IMG/VR virus record: IMGVR_UViG_3300042308_001934
Coordinates: 1 to 40,638 of that record
Source: a virus
Direction: 5' to 3' (one strand)
Length of the DNA stretch: 40,638 bases
In this document: piece by piece, positions 19,674 to 27,082 of the stretch
Position numbering within the stretch: position 1 is the first letter of the stretch
How the letters are laid out: every line of letters begins with the position of its first letter
Notes under the pieces: model-generated
Seen by the model: only the letters and a program-made list of their open reading frames with translations
Databases searched by the model: none
Told to the model about the DNA's origin: nothing
Position numbers and translations under genes: made by a program

Positions 19674-21220
19674 GTTTTATCGATTCCCTTGTTGGGTTCT
19701 TTGATCCCAAGGCGGGCTTTCAGCGCCGGTCCTATCGCAATGCCCTGGCCTTGGTGTCTAGCGCGGCCCAGACGCGGCGCTATGATGCGGCGAGGCTAGA
19801 TCGCCGCACCCAAAACTGGATGACCTCCGCCGCCAGCGCGGATATGGAAGTCTGGCGCGATCTGCCCCGGATGCGCGACCGCTGCCGCGATCTGGTCCGT
19901 AACAATCCTTACGCGCAGGCCGGAATCACCGCCCTTGTCGCCAATCTGGTTGGCGATGGGATAGAGGCCCGTGCCGAACATTCCGACGAGCGCCTAGCCG
20001 AGGCGGCGCAGAGGGCGTGGAACAACTGGGCCGATCATCCGGTCGATGGCCGTAACAATTTCTATAGCCTGCAATCGCAAGTGGTCCGGGCCACGGTCGA
20101 GGGCGGCAATGGGCTGCTGGTCTGGTCCAGCGATGGAAAGATGATCAATAATCGGGTGCGCGCCCTCGAGGGCGACTGGCTTGATCATACCCGCACCCAG
20201 GAACTGGCCAATGGCAACCGGGTGATTCATGGTATCGAGACCGACCCGAGCGGAAACAGGGTCTCCTATCATTTGTTACAGCGCCATCCGGGCGATGTTC
20301 TTGGCGGCATTGGTGGCACGATCAGCCTTGATGGTCAGCCGCCGAACACAGTCGGCCTTTATGGATCCAAGCCTGTACCGGCGGCAGATGTTGATCATGT
20401 CTATCGCTGTGACCGAATCGGCCAGTCGATGGGGGTGCCGTGGCTGGCCCAGGCCGTGTCGGCGCTCTACTATATCGGCGAGCTGAATGATGCGACCTTG
20501 CAGAAGAAGCGGGTCGAGGCGTGTCTGGCTCTTATTCGTCGCCCGTCTTTGGATGATGGCCTTTCCTCGATTGGCGAGAAAGAAACCCAGTCCAATGGTC
20601 AGGTCTGGGAGACCCTGCGCCCCGGCGGCATCTACACCGCCCGTCCCGGAGAAGAAATCAGCGTAGTTAATCCCTCAAGTTCGGGCGATGGTGATGTCTT
20701 TATTCGGCGGCAACTGGAAGCGGTCGCGGCCAGTCTTGGCGTTCCATATCATCTGCTGACCGGCGATGTTAGCCAGGCCAATTATTCTAGCCTGCGCGCG
20801 GCGACCGTCGCATTCTGGGCGCTTTTGGATGACTGGCTGGCCCATACGGTCGTGCCTCACGTCTGCGACCCGGCTTGGAAGCGGATCATGCAGCGCGAGG
20901 CGCTGGTTCAGAAAGAACCCAGGCTGGTCGAGGTCACAGCGTCCTGGACGCCGCCGCCACGCGCCTGGGTCGATCCAGAAAAAGACATCAATGCCGAGAT
21001 CAAGGCGATCCGTTCAGGCCTGACCACCATGTCCGAAAGTCTGTCCAGTCGAGGCCGCAACTGGCGCGACCAGATCAGTCAGATCGCCACATTCAACACC
21101 GCCGCCGATGCCGCTGACCTGGCGCTCGATACGGACCCACGCCGGATTGACGCCCGTGGCCAGATTCAGCCCCCGACCGGTTTCATTCGCCCGACCGCCA
21201 TTGGCGATACCAACCCCTAG
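19670..21220 (+). CDS. Portal protein (lambda gpB family)
   Basis: A 516-aa lambda-type portal that would form the dodecameric ring for DNA entry and exit. Hallmarks are MRDRCRDLVRNNPYAQAGI near residues 65-85, the central VYRCDRIGQSMGVPWLAQAV, and PYHLLTGDVSQANYSSLRAA at about 365-385. A closing IRSGLTTMSESLSSRGRNW is the usual C-terminal element. Length fits the family (about 500). Confidence 0.93.
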   Translation: MSFIDSLVGFFDPKAGFQRRSYRNALALVSSAAQTRRYDAARLDRRTQNWMTSAASADMEVWRDLPRMRDRCRDLVRNNPYAQAGITALVANLVGDGIEARAEHSDERLAEAAQRAWNNWADHPVDGRNNFYSLQSQVVRATVEGGNGLLVWSSDGKMINNRVRALEGDWLDHTRTQELANGNRVIHGIETDPSGNRVSYHLLQRHPGDVLGGIGGTISLDGQPPNTVGLYGSKPVPAADVDHVYRCDRIGQSMGVPWLAQAVSALYYIGELNDATLQKKRVEACLALIRRPSLDDGLSSIGEKETQSNGQVWETLRPGGIYTARPGEEISVVNPSSSGDGDVFIRRQLEAVAASLGVPYHLLTGDVSQANYSSLRAATVAFWALLDDWLAHTVVPHVCDPAWKRIMQREALVQKEPRLVEVTASWTPPPRAWVDPEKDINAEIKAIRSGLTTMSESLSSRGRNWRDQISQIATFNTAADAADLALDTDPRRIDARGQIQPPTGFIRPTAIGDTNP

Positions 21221-21230
21221 AGGTCTTAAA

Positions 21231-23249
21231 ATGCCAGACAAAAACCTGCCTAAGGGCTTTCAGCCTGGGGCCATAGCGCGCCGCGATCTGGGCATTGCCC
21301 CGGCCAGCTATAGCGCCAATGCCCACACGGTCGATGCCGTGTTTTCGACCGGCGCGCGCGTACTGCGATATTACGGTTTTGAGGAATTAGGGGTATCGCC
21401 GGACAATGTCGATCTGGGCCGGGTCAGGGCCGGTCAGGTCAAGCTTTTAGATAGCCATAATGCCAGCACGATCGAGTGCCTGCTCGGCTCGGTTACAGAT
21501 GTTCGGTTCGAATCCGGCGCGATTGTCGGAACGCTTGCCTTTGCCCAGACCGAAGAGGGTATGGCCGCCGAGGCCATGGTCGCGCGCGGCGAGCTCACCG
21601 GCCTGTCTATTGGTTATGCCATCAAGGCCATGGAAAAGGTTGGAGTCGAGGACAGCACGGATGTCTGGCGCGCCACCCGCTGGGAACTTTGCGAGGTCTC
21701 GTTTGTTACCGTCCCCGCCGATCCCTCGGCCCAGGTGCGCGGCCTGACCGTCGATCCCGAAGACCAAGACTCTGCCGCCCCTGAATCCGCCGCCGCTCCG
21801 GCCCCGGAACCAGACGCGATGGACCCCCTCAACCAAGTCTCTGCCGACGAGGGCGGCGAACCGGACCCAGTGTCCGAATCTGACCCCAAAAACCCACAAC
21901 CTAATCTTGAAACAGAGGAATCCCGGCTCATGCCTGTAAGAACAGAGGCCCCCGTGGCCGCCCCCGTTGCTCCGGCTTTGTCGGCCCTTGAGGCCCTCGA
22001 ACTGACCGGACAGGCCCGCAATCTTGGTGTAGGCACCGAGATTGAAGACCTTATCCGCGCCGATGCCAGCCTTAGCGCCGATCAGGTCCGTCACCAGATC
22101 GTCAGCCTCGCCGCCACGGCCCAGGCTGAACGCCAAGCCATTCCCGCCGGTAGTGCCGCCGTCATCACCCGCGACGGCTTTGAAACTGAAGGCGCGCGGG
22201 TGACCGATGCCCTGATCGCCCGCATGACCGGCAAGGGCCCTTCGGATAGGGGCCGCGAATTCATGGGCTACCGCGCAGTTGAGCTGCTCGCTATGCGAAT
22301 GGGGCTTGATCCGCGCCAAGGCGTGGTGGATCCGTCCGGAATTATCAGCCGGGCCATGCACACGACCAGCGACTTCCCGCTCCTGACCGAGGCTGCGGCC
22401 AATAAGGTTCTGCTCGAGGCTTACGGTATTGCCGCTCCGACTTATCGCAACTGGGCCAAGCAGATCGCTTTTAACGATTTCAAGGTCCACAGACTGATGC
22501 GGCTTGGCGATTTTCCGGCCTTGTCGCAACTGCCGGAGTCTGGCGATATTAGCGGCGGCACCCTGTCAGAAAATCGTGAAACCGTCACCCCGGTCACAAG
22601 CGGCGTTGTGGTGCCATTTTCTCGCCAGCTGCTGATGAATGACGATCTGGCGGCCTTTGGAAGCCTGGTCACCCAGGCGGGTTATGAGGCCGCCCGAACG
22701 GAAAATGCCATGGCCTATGCCTTGCTGGCCCTCAATTCGGGCGCTGGCCCCACCATGTCCGACACCGGGGCGCTGTATAACAATACGGTAGTCACGACGG
22801 CGGGTGGTCATGCGAATTTGGGCACCGCGGCGGCGATCAGTACCGATTCCTTGGGACTGGGCCGCGCAGCCATGCGCAAACAGCGGGGCATTGGCGGCGT
22901 CCAGATCCTGAATCTGGCCCCCTCCATCCTATTGGTTGGTCCTGATCGCGAGACCTTGGCCCAGCAGGTGGTGGCTCCGATTCAGGCCGTCCAGGCTGGC
23001 AATGTTCCGGTGTTTTCAGGTACCTTGCAGGTGATTGTCGATGCCAATATCACCGGCAATGCTTGGTATCTGTTTGCCGATCCTGCCTTCGCACCGGCCT
23101 TTGTCTATGGCTATGTCGCCGGGCAAAGCGGTCCCCAGATTGCTACAGGCGGCGTGTTTAATCAGGACGGTATCATGATGCGCGTTCTGCATGACTTTGG
23201 TTTCGGCGCGTCGGACTGGCGGCCAACCTATCGCAACGCTGGCGCTTAA
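21231..23249 (+). CDS. Fused prohead protease and major capsid protein
   Basis: One 673-aa reading frame holds both functions. Residues 1-190 are an HK97-type prohead protease: VKLLDSHNASTIECLLGSVT contains the catalytic His, and RGELTGLSIGYAI the catalytic Ser; EVSFVTVPADPSAQV closes the domain. An acidic Pro/Ala linker (about 190-233) leads to the HK97-fold capsid protein, whose scaffold-like delta region and core (SFDFPLLTEA-like motif TSDFPLLTEAANK, then DFPALSQLPESG) are clear. AGAGGTC lies 9 nt before ATG 21231. Fusion means cleavage or internal starting is needed to make free capsid subunits. Confidence 0.92.
   Translation: MPDKNLPKGFQPGAIARRDLGIAPASYSANAHTVDAVFSTGARVLRYYGFEELGVSPDNVDLGRVRAGQVKLLDSHNASTIECLLGSVTDVRFESGAIVGTLAFAQTEEGMAAEAMVARGELTGLSIGYAIKAMEKVGVEDSTDVWRATRWELCEVSFVTVPADPSAQVRGLTVDPEDQDSAAPESAAAPAPEPDAMDPLNQVSADEGGEPDPVSESDPKNPQPNLETEESRLMPVRTEAPVAAPVAPALSALEALELTGQARNLGVGTEIEDLIRADASLSADQVRHQIVSLAATAQAERQAIPAGSAAVITRDGFETEGARVTDALIARMTGKGPSDRGREFMGYRAVELLAMRMGLDPRQGVVDPSGIISRAMHTTSDFPLLTEAAANKVLLEAYGIAAPTYRNWAKQIAFNDFKVHRLMRLGDFPALSQLPESGDISGGTLSENRETVTPVTSGVVVPFSRQLLMNDDLAAFGSLVTQAGYEAARTENAMAYALLALNSGAGPTMSDTGALYNNTVVTTAGGHANLGTAAAISTDSLGLGRAAMRKQRGIGGVQILNLAPSILLVGPDRETLAQQVVAPIQAVQAGNVPVFSGTLQVIVDANITGNAWYLFADPAFAPAFVYGYVAGQSGPQIATGGVFNQDGIMMRVLHDFGFGASDWRPTYRNAGA
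21914..21932 (+). promoter_or_regulatory. Possible internal ribosome site for the capsid part
   Basis: AGAGGAA (21914-21920) lies 9 nt before an in-frame ATG at 21930 (Met234, MPVRTEAPVA), at the end of the acidic linker. Starting here would give a 440-aa capsid protein without the protease. Confidence 0.45.
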
Positions 23250-23269
23250 GCCTCTGGTTGAACCCTTCA

Positions 23270-23292
23270 TCCGGCGGTGAACAGCCGCCGGA
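23270..23292 (+). other. Hairpin between capsid and cement genes
   Basis: Perfect 8-bp stem TCCGGCGG / CCGCCGGA with a 7-nt loop and no U-tract. It may protect the 3' end of the capsid message or set relative output of the next gene. Confidence 0.6.
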
Positions 23293-23314
23293 CCAATCCA
23301 AAAAGGACTGTGAG

Positions 23315-23656
23315 ATGAAAAACTGGATTTCCGATGGAAATAATATTTCCATGATCGCCCCTGCTGCCACCGTCTCGGGTGTCGCGCAACAGCTATCAAG
23401 CGGCATTGTTGCCGTGCCAGCCTCGACCGTAGCCTCCGGGGCCTTGTGCTCGTTTTCAGTCAAGGGCGTCTTTAGCGGCCTGACCAAGACCACGGGCGAG
23501 GCCTGGACCGTAGGGCAGAAACTGTACTGGCTTGCGGCCAATAGCCGGTTCACGACCACGGCGGGGTCCAATGGCGCGGCGGTTGCCTTTGCCGTCACCG
23601 CCGCCGCCGCTGCGGACACTTCCGGCACTGTCTGCCTGGTCGGAGCCCTGACCTAA
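23315..23656 (+). CDS. Capsid cement/decoration protein (DUF2190 type)
   Basis: A 113-aa protein, Ala/Val/Thr-rich and beta-strand-rich, matching the DUF2190 capsid cement pattern (ISDGNNISMIAPAATVSGVA start; GVFSGLTKTTGEAWTVGQKLYW; final SGTVCLVGALT). Such proteins sit on the outside of the mature head and stabilise it. The start is ATG 23315 with AAAGGA about 9 nt upstream. Flanked by hairpins at 23270-23292 and 23666-23697. Confidence 0.78.
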   Translation: MKNWISDGNNISMIAPAATVSGVAQQLSSGIVAVPASTVASGALCSFSVKGVFSGLTKTTGEAWTVGQKLYWLAANSRFTTTAGSNGAAVAFAVTAAAAADTSGTVCLVGALT

Positions 23657-23665
23657 CGTCAAGAC

Positions 23666-23697
23666 GGCCACAATCGGCGCTCTGTCCGGTTGTGGCC
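23666..23697 (+). other. Strong hairpin after the cement gene
   Basis: Twelve-bp stem GGCCACAATCGG / CCGGTTGTGGCC with one G-T wobble and an 8-nt loop. Only two T follow, so it is more likely an attenuator or RNA-stability element than a full terminator; the tail genes lie beyond it. Confidence 0.6.
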
Positions 23698-23723
23698 TTC
23701 CGCCGCAGGAGTGTAAAACCCAG

Positions 23724-24071
23724 ATGACCCCGGCCCAGAGACTTGTTGCCGCAAAATATGCCAGCGCCTTGGCTGAGCCTGCGGTCTGGACTCCGTTCGG
23801 TACCAGCCTGGCCATAAGTGTGCGGATCTTCCGCAGCCAGCCCGAAGAGGCGATCAGCCTTGAGGGTTTTGGGGCCAAAACCATCGCCAGTACAATCATC
23901 CGGCTGCGTGTGGGGGATACGAGGGACCAGAACCGCCTGCCCAGGGCTGGCGACCGCTTTGTGATTTCAGACGGTATCACCACCCAGGCGCTTATCAGTT
24001 TTGGCAGCCCCCGATATTTTGATGCCAAACAATTGGAATGGCGGATCGAGGCGAGCCATGAGCAAGTTTAA
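23724..24071 (+). CDS. Head-tail joining protein
   Basis: A 115-aa protein in the position of lambda FII/gp head-tail adaptors: after the cement protein and before the tail genes. Beta-rich segments (LAISVRIFRSQPEEAISLEG, IIRLRVGDTRDQ) and RAGDRFVISDGITTQALIS suit a small beta-barrel adaptor. AGGAG is about 13 nt upstream. The call rests mainly on position and length. Confidence 0.55.
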   Translation: MTPAQRLVAAKYASALAEPAVWTPFGTSLAISVRIFRSQPEEAISLEGFGAKTIASTIIRLRVGDTRDQNRLPRAGDRFVISDGITTQALISFGSPRYFDAKQLEWRIEASHEQV

Positions 24072-24798
24072 CGTCAAGCTTTCGGTCGATGGCGCGCCAA
24101 ATGCCGATCTCGCCATGGCCTTTCAAGGTCGCCTGACCGAGGTCTTGGCCGCCGATCACGATCGTCTTGCCCTCGCCTATCAGGCCAGCGCCAAGCAGGT
24201 GGCCGATCGCTACAAAAAAGAACTGCGCGCCGACATTGTGGCGGGCGGCTTTTATCGGGCCGCCGCCCTGTCCAAGACCTGGCGGGTCAATGTCTTTCCC
24301 CTCAAACCACACCTGGAACCCGCGATTTTTATCAAGTCCAATGCCGATGTGATCTTGGATGCCTTCAGCTATGGAGCCCAGATTCAGGCAAGGGGCGGCA
24401 AATATCTTGCCATTCCCACTGGCCCGGCCAAGGCCATTGTCCGCCGCATGAATCAGGCGAGGAATCGGTCGCGTAATGCTTTTGGAAAATTCATGACCGA
24501 AGAAAGCCCGGTTGCTCGGGTCGCTGCGACCCTTGGGGTGCATCTGGTGCCCAGAATCGATTCTGCGTCAGGGCGCGGCGTTTTGATCGCAGACACTGCG
24601 ACCGGAGGCCTTAGCCTCACGCGAGGCGGACGCGAGGCCAAGCGCCAGAGCAAGCCGACCGCGCTTTTTGTTCTGGTCAAGGCCGCCAGCTTAAAAAAGC
24701 GCATCAAGGGTATGGGCTTGCTGGAAGACTTAAAGGGCCGATTTGCCAGTGATTTTGCCGCTGCTGTGGCGCGCAATCTGCAGGCGGGCAAGACGTGA
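24058..24798 (+). CDS. Phage tail-completion-type protein (DUF6441-like)
   Basis: A 246-aa protein, Lys/Arg/Ala-rich. LAYQASAKQVADRYKKELRAD is a helical start; KSNADVILDAFSYGAQIQAR and KYLAIPTGPAKAIVRR resemble a family often annotated as DUF6441 in alphaproteobacterial phages. It stands where lambda Z (tail completion, needed to finish tails) stands. It overlaps the gene before by 14 nt and the one after (GTGA), so expression is coupled. Confidence 0.55.
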   Translation: MSKFNVKLSVDGAPNADLAMAFQGRLTEVLAADHDRLALAYQASAKQVADRYKKELRADIVAGGFYRAAALSKTWRVNVFPLKPHLEPAIFIKSNADVILDAFSYGAQIQARGGKYLAIPTGPAKAIVRRMNQARNRSRNAFGKFMTEESPVARVAATLGVHLVPRIDSASGRGVLIADTATGGLSLTRGGREAKRQSKPTALFVLVKAASLKKRIKGMGLLEDLKGRFASDFAAAVARNLQAGKT

Positions 24799-25259
24799 CC
24801 ACAAAACGCGAACTGATCCTGCAGGCCCTGGTGGCTCGGCTGGCGACCGATTCCGGCTTTCCGCCAGCCGATCTGGATGTGCCCGAGCCTACGGGCTGGT
24901 CGCCCATGAGCGGGGCCAGTCAGGGCCTTAGCCAGACTCTCGCCGTCCAGGACGGGCCGGTCACGGTCACGCGCGATGCGGGCGGCGCGGATGACTACGA
25001 GCTCGAGCTTGAGGCCATGATCGCCTATGCGGTCGAGGGGCTGGATGTTGCCGCCCGCCGCGCCGCCCGCGATAGCGCTATCGAAAGGATTGTTGCCCTG
25101 ATCTCCGCCAACCGCTCGCTCGGACTGGGGGTCCAGACCTATGCCGAGATCAGCGGGGCCGAGCGCGATGATCGAACCTTGAGCCCGGGTGCGCCCCCGG
25201 TCGCCATGGCCCTGATTTCGGTGCTTGTCACCTTTATTGCCCCATCCCCCGCCGGTTAG
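24795..25259 (+). CDS. Tail terminator-like protein (gpU position)
   Basis: A 154-aa protein starting at GTG 24795 in a GTGA overlap. KRELILQALVARLATDSG is the family-like first helix; later strands (LELEAMIAYAVEG and PVAMALISVLVTFIAP) fit the alpha/beta fold of tail terminators. Position between the completion protein and the tail tube is that of lambda U, which caps the tube and sets where heads join. Confidence 0.6.
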   Translation: MTTKRELILQALVARLATDSGFPPADLDVPEPTGWSPMSGASQGLSQTLAVQDGPVTVTRDAGGADDYELELEAMIAYAVEGLDVAARRAARDSAIERIVALISANRSLGLGVQTYAEISGAERDDRTLSPGAPPVAMALISVLVTFIAPSPAG

Positions 25260-25283
25260 TCCGGCAAGATCAAGGATCAGCCA

Positions 25284-26261
25284 ATGACCACCTCCAACTA
25301 TCCAAGGGGCCGCCAGACCAAGATTCGGCTGGCCTATCAGAGCGCCTTTGCTACCCAGGCCACCAGCGGCTTTCAGGAGCTCAATACCTATACCCACGCC
25401 TTCGACACCAATCGCGCCCTGCAGGATGATGATGTGTTGGGCGCTGGCTTTTTTAACTTGGTCGATGCACGCGCCCCGGCTCCGGGCCTGGAAGAGGCCG
25501 AGGCCAGCCTGTCTGTGCCTTTTGACCTGGCGCAGTTGGGCTATTGGCTGAAAGCCGCCCTTGGCGCGCCCGTGACCACCGGCACCACCACCAAGACCCA
25601 TGTCTTTACCACGGGCGCGACGACCCTGCCGACCCTGACCCTGGAGCGGGAGCTGGCCGCTTCCCAGCTGGAGGCCCTGATTGGTGGCGTGGTCAAGACC
25701 GCCAAGTTTGACTTTTCCCCGGCTGCGGGATTTCGCCAGCTTGACCTGACCCTTGGCGGTCGCCAGGTGCTTGCGCCCTATACAAGCTCGATTGCAGGCA
25801 CCCCCACGGTCCAGACCTTGGCCAATCGGATTCCCGCCAGTATTGGCAGTATAAAACAGGGCGGCACTGTTCTGGGCCTTATAACCGATGGCAGTCTGAC
25901 CCTGACCAATGATTTCGAGATGGATCGTTATGTGGGCGACCGCCTGCGCTCGGCGGTTGGTCTTAACAGTATCGCTGCGGAACTGGCTTTCACGGCCCGC
26001 TATGACACCGATGCCTTGCGCAGCCTGGCCAATCTCAACGCCGCCACCGGAATTCCGAACTCTGTGGCGATCAGTATCGAATATGTGGTCTCGGCCAGTC
26101 TGAAACTGGTGCTGGATCTGCCTGCGGTCCGCTATGATCCCGTCTCGATTGCCGTCCAGAATGGTAATACCTTCACCCAGTCCTTTAAGGGTCGATGCGA
26201 GGCGACATCCTCGGCCCCCTTGATGACCGCCACCCTGACCAATGCCTTTGCCGGTTACTAG
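25284..26261 (+). CDS. Major tail tube protein
   Basis: A 325-aa, Thr/Ala-rich, beta-strand-rich protein that should polymerise into the tail tube. Typical features are the QTKIRLAYQSAFAT start, the repeated strand pairs, and GSLTLTNDFEMDRYVGDR in the second half. Length is within the range for two-domain tube proteins. It lies between the terminator and the chaperone genes, as in other siphoviruses. Confidence 0.8.
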   Translation: MTTSNYPRGRQTKIRLAYQSAFATQATSGFQELNTYTHAFDTNRALQDDDVLGAGFFNLVDARAPAPGLEEAEASLSVPFDLAQLGYWLKAALGAPVTTGTTTKTHVFTTGATTLPTLTLERELAASQLEALIGGVVKTAKFDFSPAAGFRQLDLTLGGRQVLAPYTSSIAGTPTVQTLANRIPASIGSIKQGGTVLGLITDGSLTLTNDFEMDRYVGDRLRSAVGLNSIAAELAFTARYDTDALRSLANLNAATGIPNSVAISIEYVVSASLKLVLDLPAVRYDPVSIAVQNGNTFTQSFKGRCEATSSAPLMTATLTNAFAGY

Positions 26262-26262
26262 C

Positions 26263-26850
26263 ATGCGGATTGATAAGAACCCGGCGGCTCCTGCGCCGCA
26301 TGAACTGATCGCCGGTGTGGTCTGGACACTGCGACCCATAACCGGGCCAATCAAGCTGGCGGTCGAGGCCAAGGTGCAACGGCGGATGGCGGCCCTGCGT
26401 GAGGGCCGGGGTGCGCTTGAGGCCATGGGCTTTGATGGTGACGATTTTGGAATCCTCAAGGATCCAGAAATACTCTTTGGACTGTCTATGTTTGAGGCCG
26501 CCTGCTGCTTTGCTCAGGCCCTGCTGGTCGAATGGACCGGGCTTGAGGATGAGGCCGGGCAGGCTCTGGCCCTTAACGAAGACAATATCCGAGCGGCCTT
26601 GAACTTTTCACCCGATGGCGGCGCGCCGGTCCTGTTGTCGCCCTTCATTGCCCTGATCGACGGACCCCGCTGGACGAGGCAAGCTGAGGGAAACGGCTCC
26701 GCGCCCTTGCCGAATGGGTCTTTGGTGGGGGCGCAGACCACTGTGCCGGATGCGCCCATGTCGGCGCAGGGTGCGCCACGGGCGGCCAAGACGAGGGCGG
26801 CGCGGCCTGTCCCCAGATCATCAACGAACCCCGCACGGCCCCCGGAATAG
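26263..26850 (+). CDS. Tail assembly chaperone, short form (G-like)
   Basis: A 195-aa protein read in the normal frame. Its N-terminal 140 residues are folded in style (PHELIAGVVWTLRPITGPIK; EILFGLSMFEAACCFAQALL), while the last 50 (from about residue 145) are low-complexity Pro/Ala/Arg and look like read-out after the frameshift point. In siphoviruses such chaperones coat the tape measure during tail assembly. The start ATG 26263 lies directly after the tail tube stop. Confidence 0.75.
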   Translation: MRIDKNPAAPAPHELIAGVVWTLRPITGPIKLAVEAKVQRRMAALREGRGALEAMGFDGDDFGILKDPEILFGLSMFEAACCFAQALLVEWTGLEDEAGQALALNEDNIRAALNFSPDGGAPVLLSPFIALIDGPRWTRQAEGNGSAPLPNGSLVGAQTTVPDAPMSAQGAPRAAKTRAARPVPRSSTNPARPPE

Positions 26851-27053
26851 CCGCGTGGCGCGCCTGCCAAAGACTGGGGGTCTGGACCCGCTCTGGCATG
26901 GATGGCAGCCTGATGGGTCTTAACCTGACCGAGGCCCTGGCGACGGCGGCGGCCTATGGGGCCGATCCCGATCACGACCTGATTGACGCCTTGAGCGAAA
27001 TAGAACTGGGTGCCCTGACCGGCGACCGCCGGCAGCGCCAAACCCCGAACTAA
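26263..27053 (+). CDS. Tail assembly chaperone, -1 frameshift form (GT-like)
   Basis: The long form joins 26263-26694 with 26694-27053 by a -1 shift, giving about 263 aa. The -1 frame is open from 26688 to the TAA at 27051-27053 and reads RLRALAEWVFGGGADHCAGC, then later AAWRACQRLGVWTRSGM and DHDLIDALSEIELGALTG, which look like real protein and like the T parts of known chaperones. The Cys-rich section (HCAGCAH...GCAT...AACP) could bind zinc. The T part recruits the tube protein to the chaperone-coated tape measure in lambda. Confidence 0.75.
26688..26694 (+). promoter_or_regulatory. -1 ribosomal slippery heptamer
   Basis: GGGAAAC lies in the zero frame as G GGA AAC, an exact X XXY YYZ slip site and one base from lambda G/GT's GGGAAAG. 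The -1 frame has a stop three bases earlier (26685), so the shift must occur at or after this site. Confidence 0.85.
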
Positions 27054-27082
27054 CCACCCCCCTAAAGACGAAAGGAGCGCCC

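Noticed and set aside
21447-22529. Long minus-strand ORF opposite the capsid gene
   Set aside because: It is a codon-bias shadow of the protease-capsid gene. A similar 668-codon minus ORF at 24453-26459 is a shadow of several tail genes.
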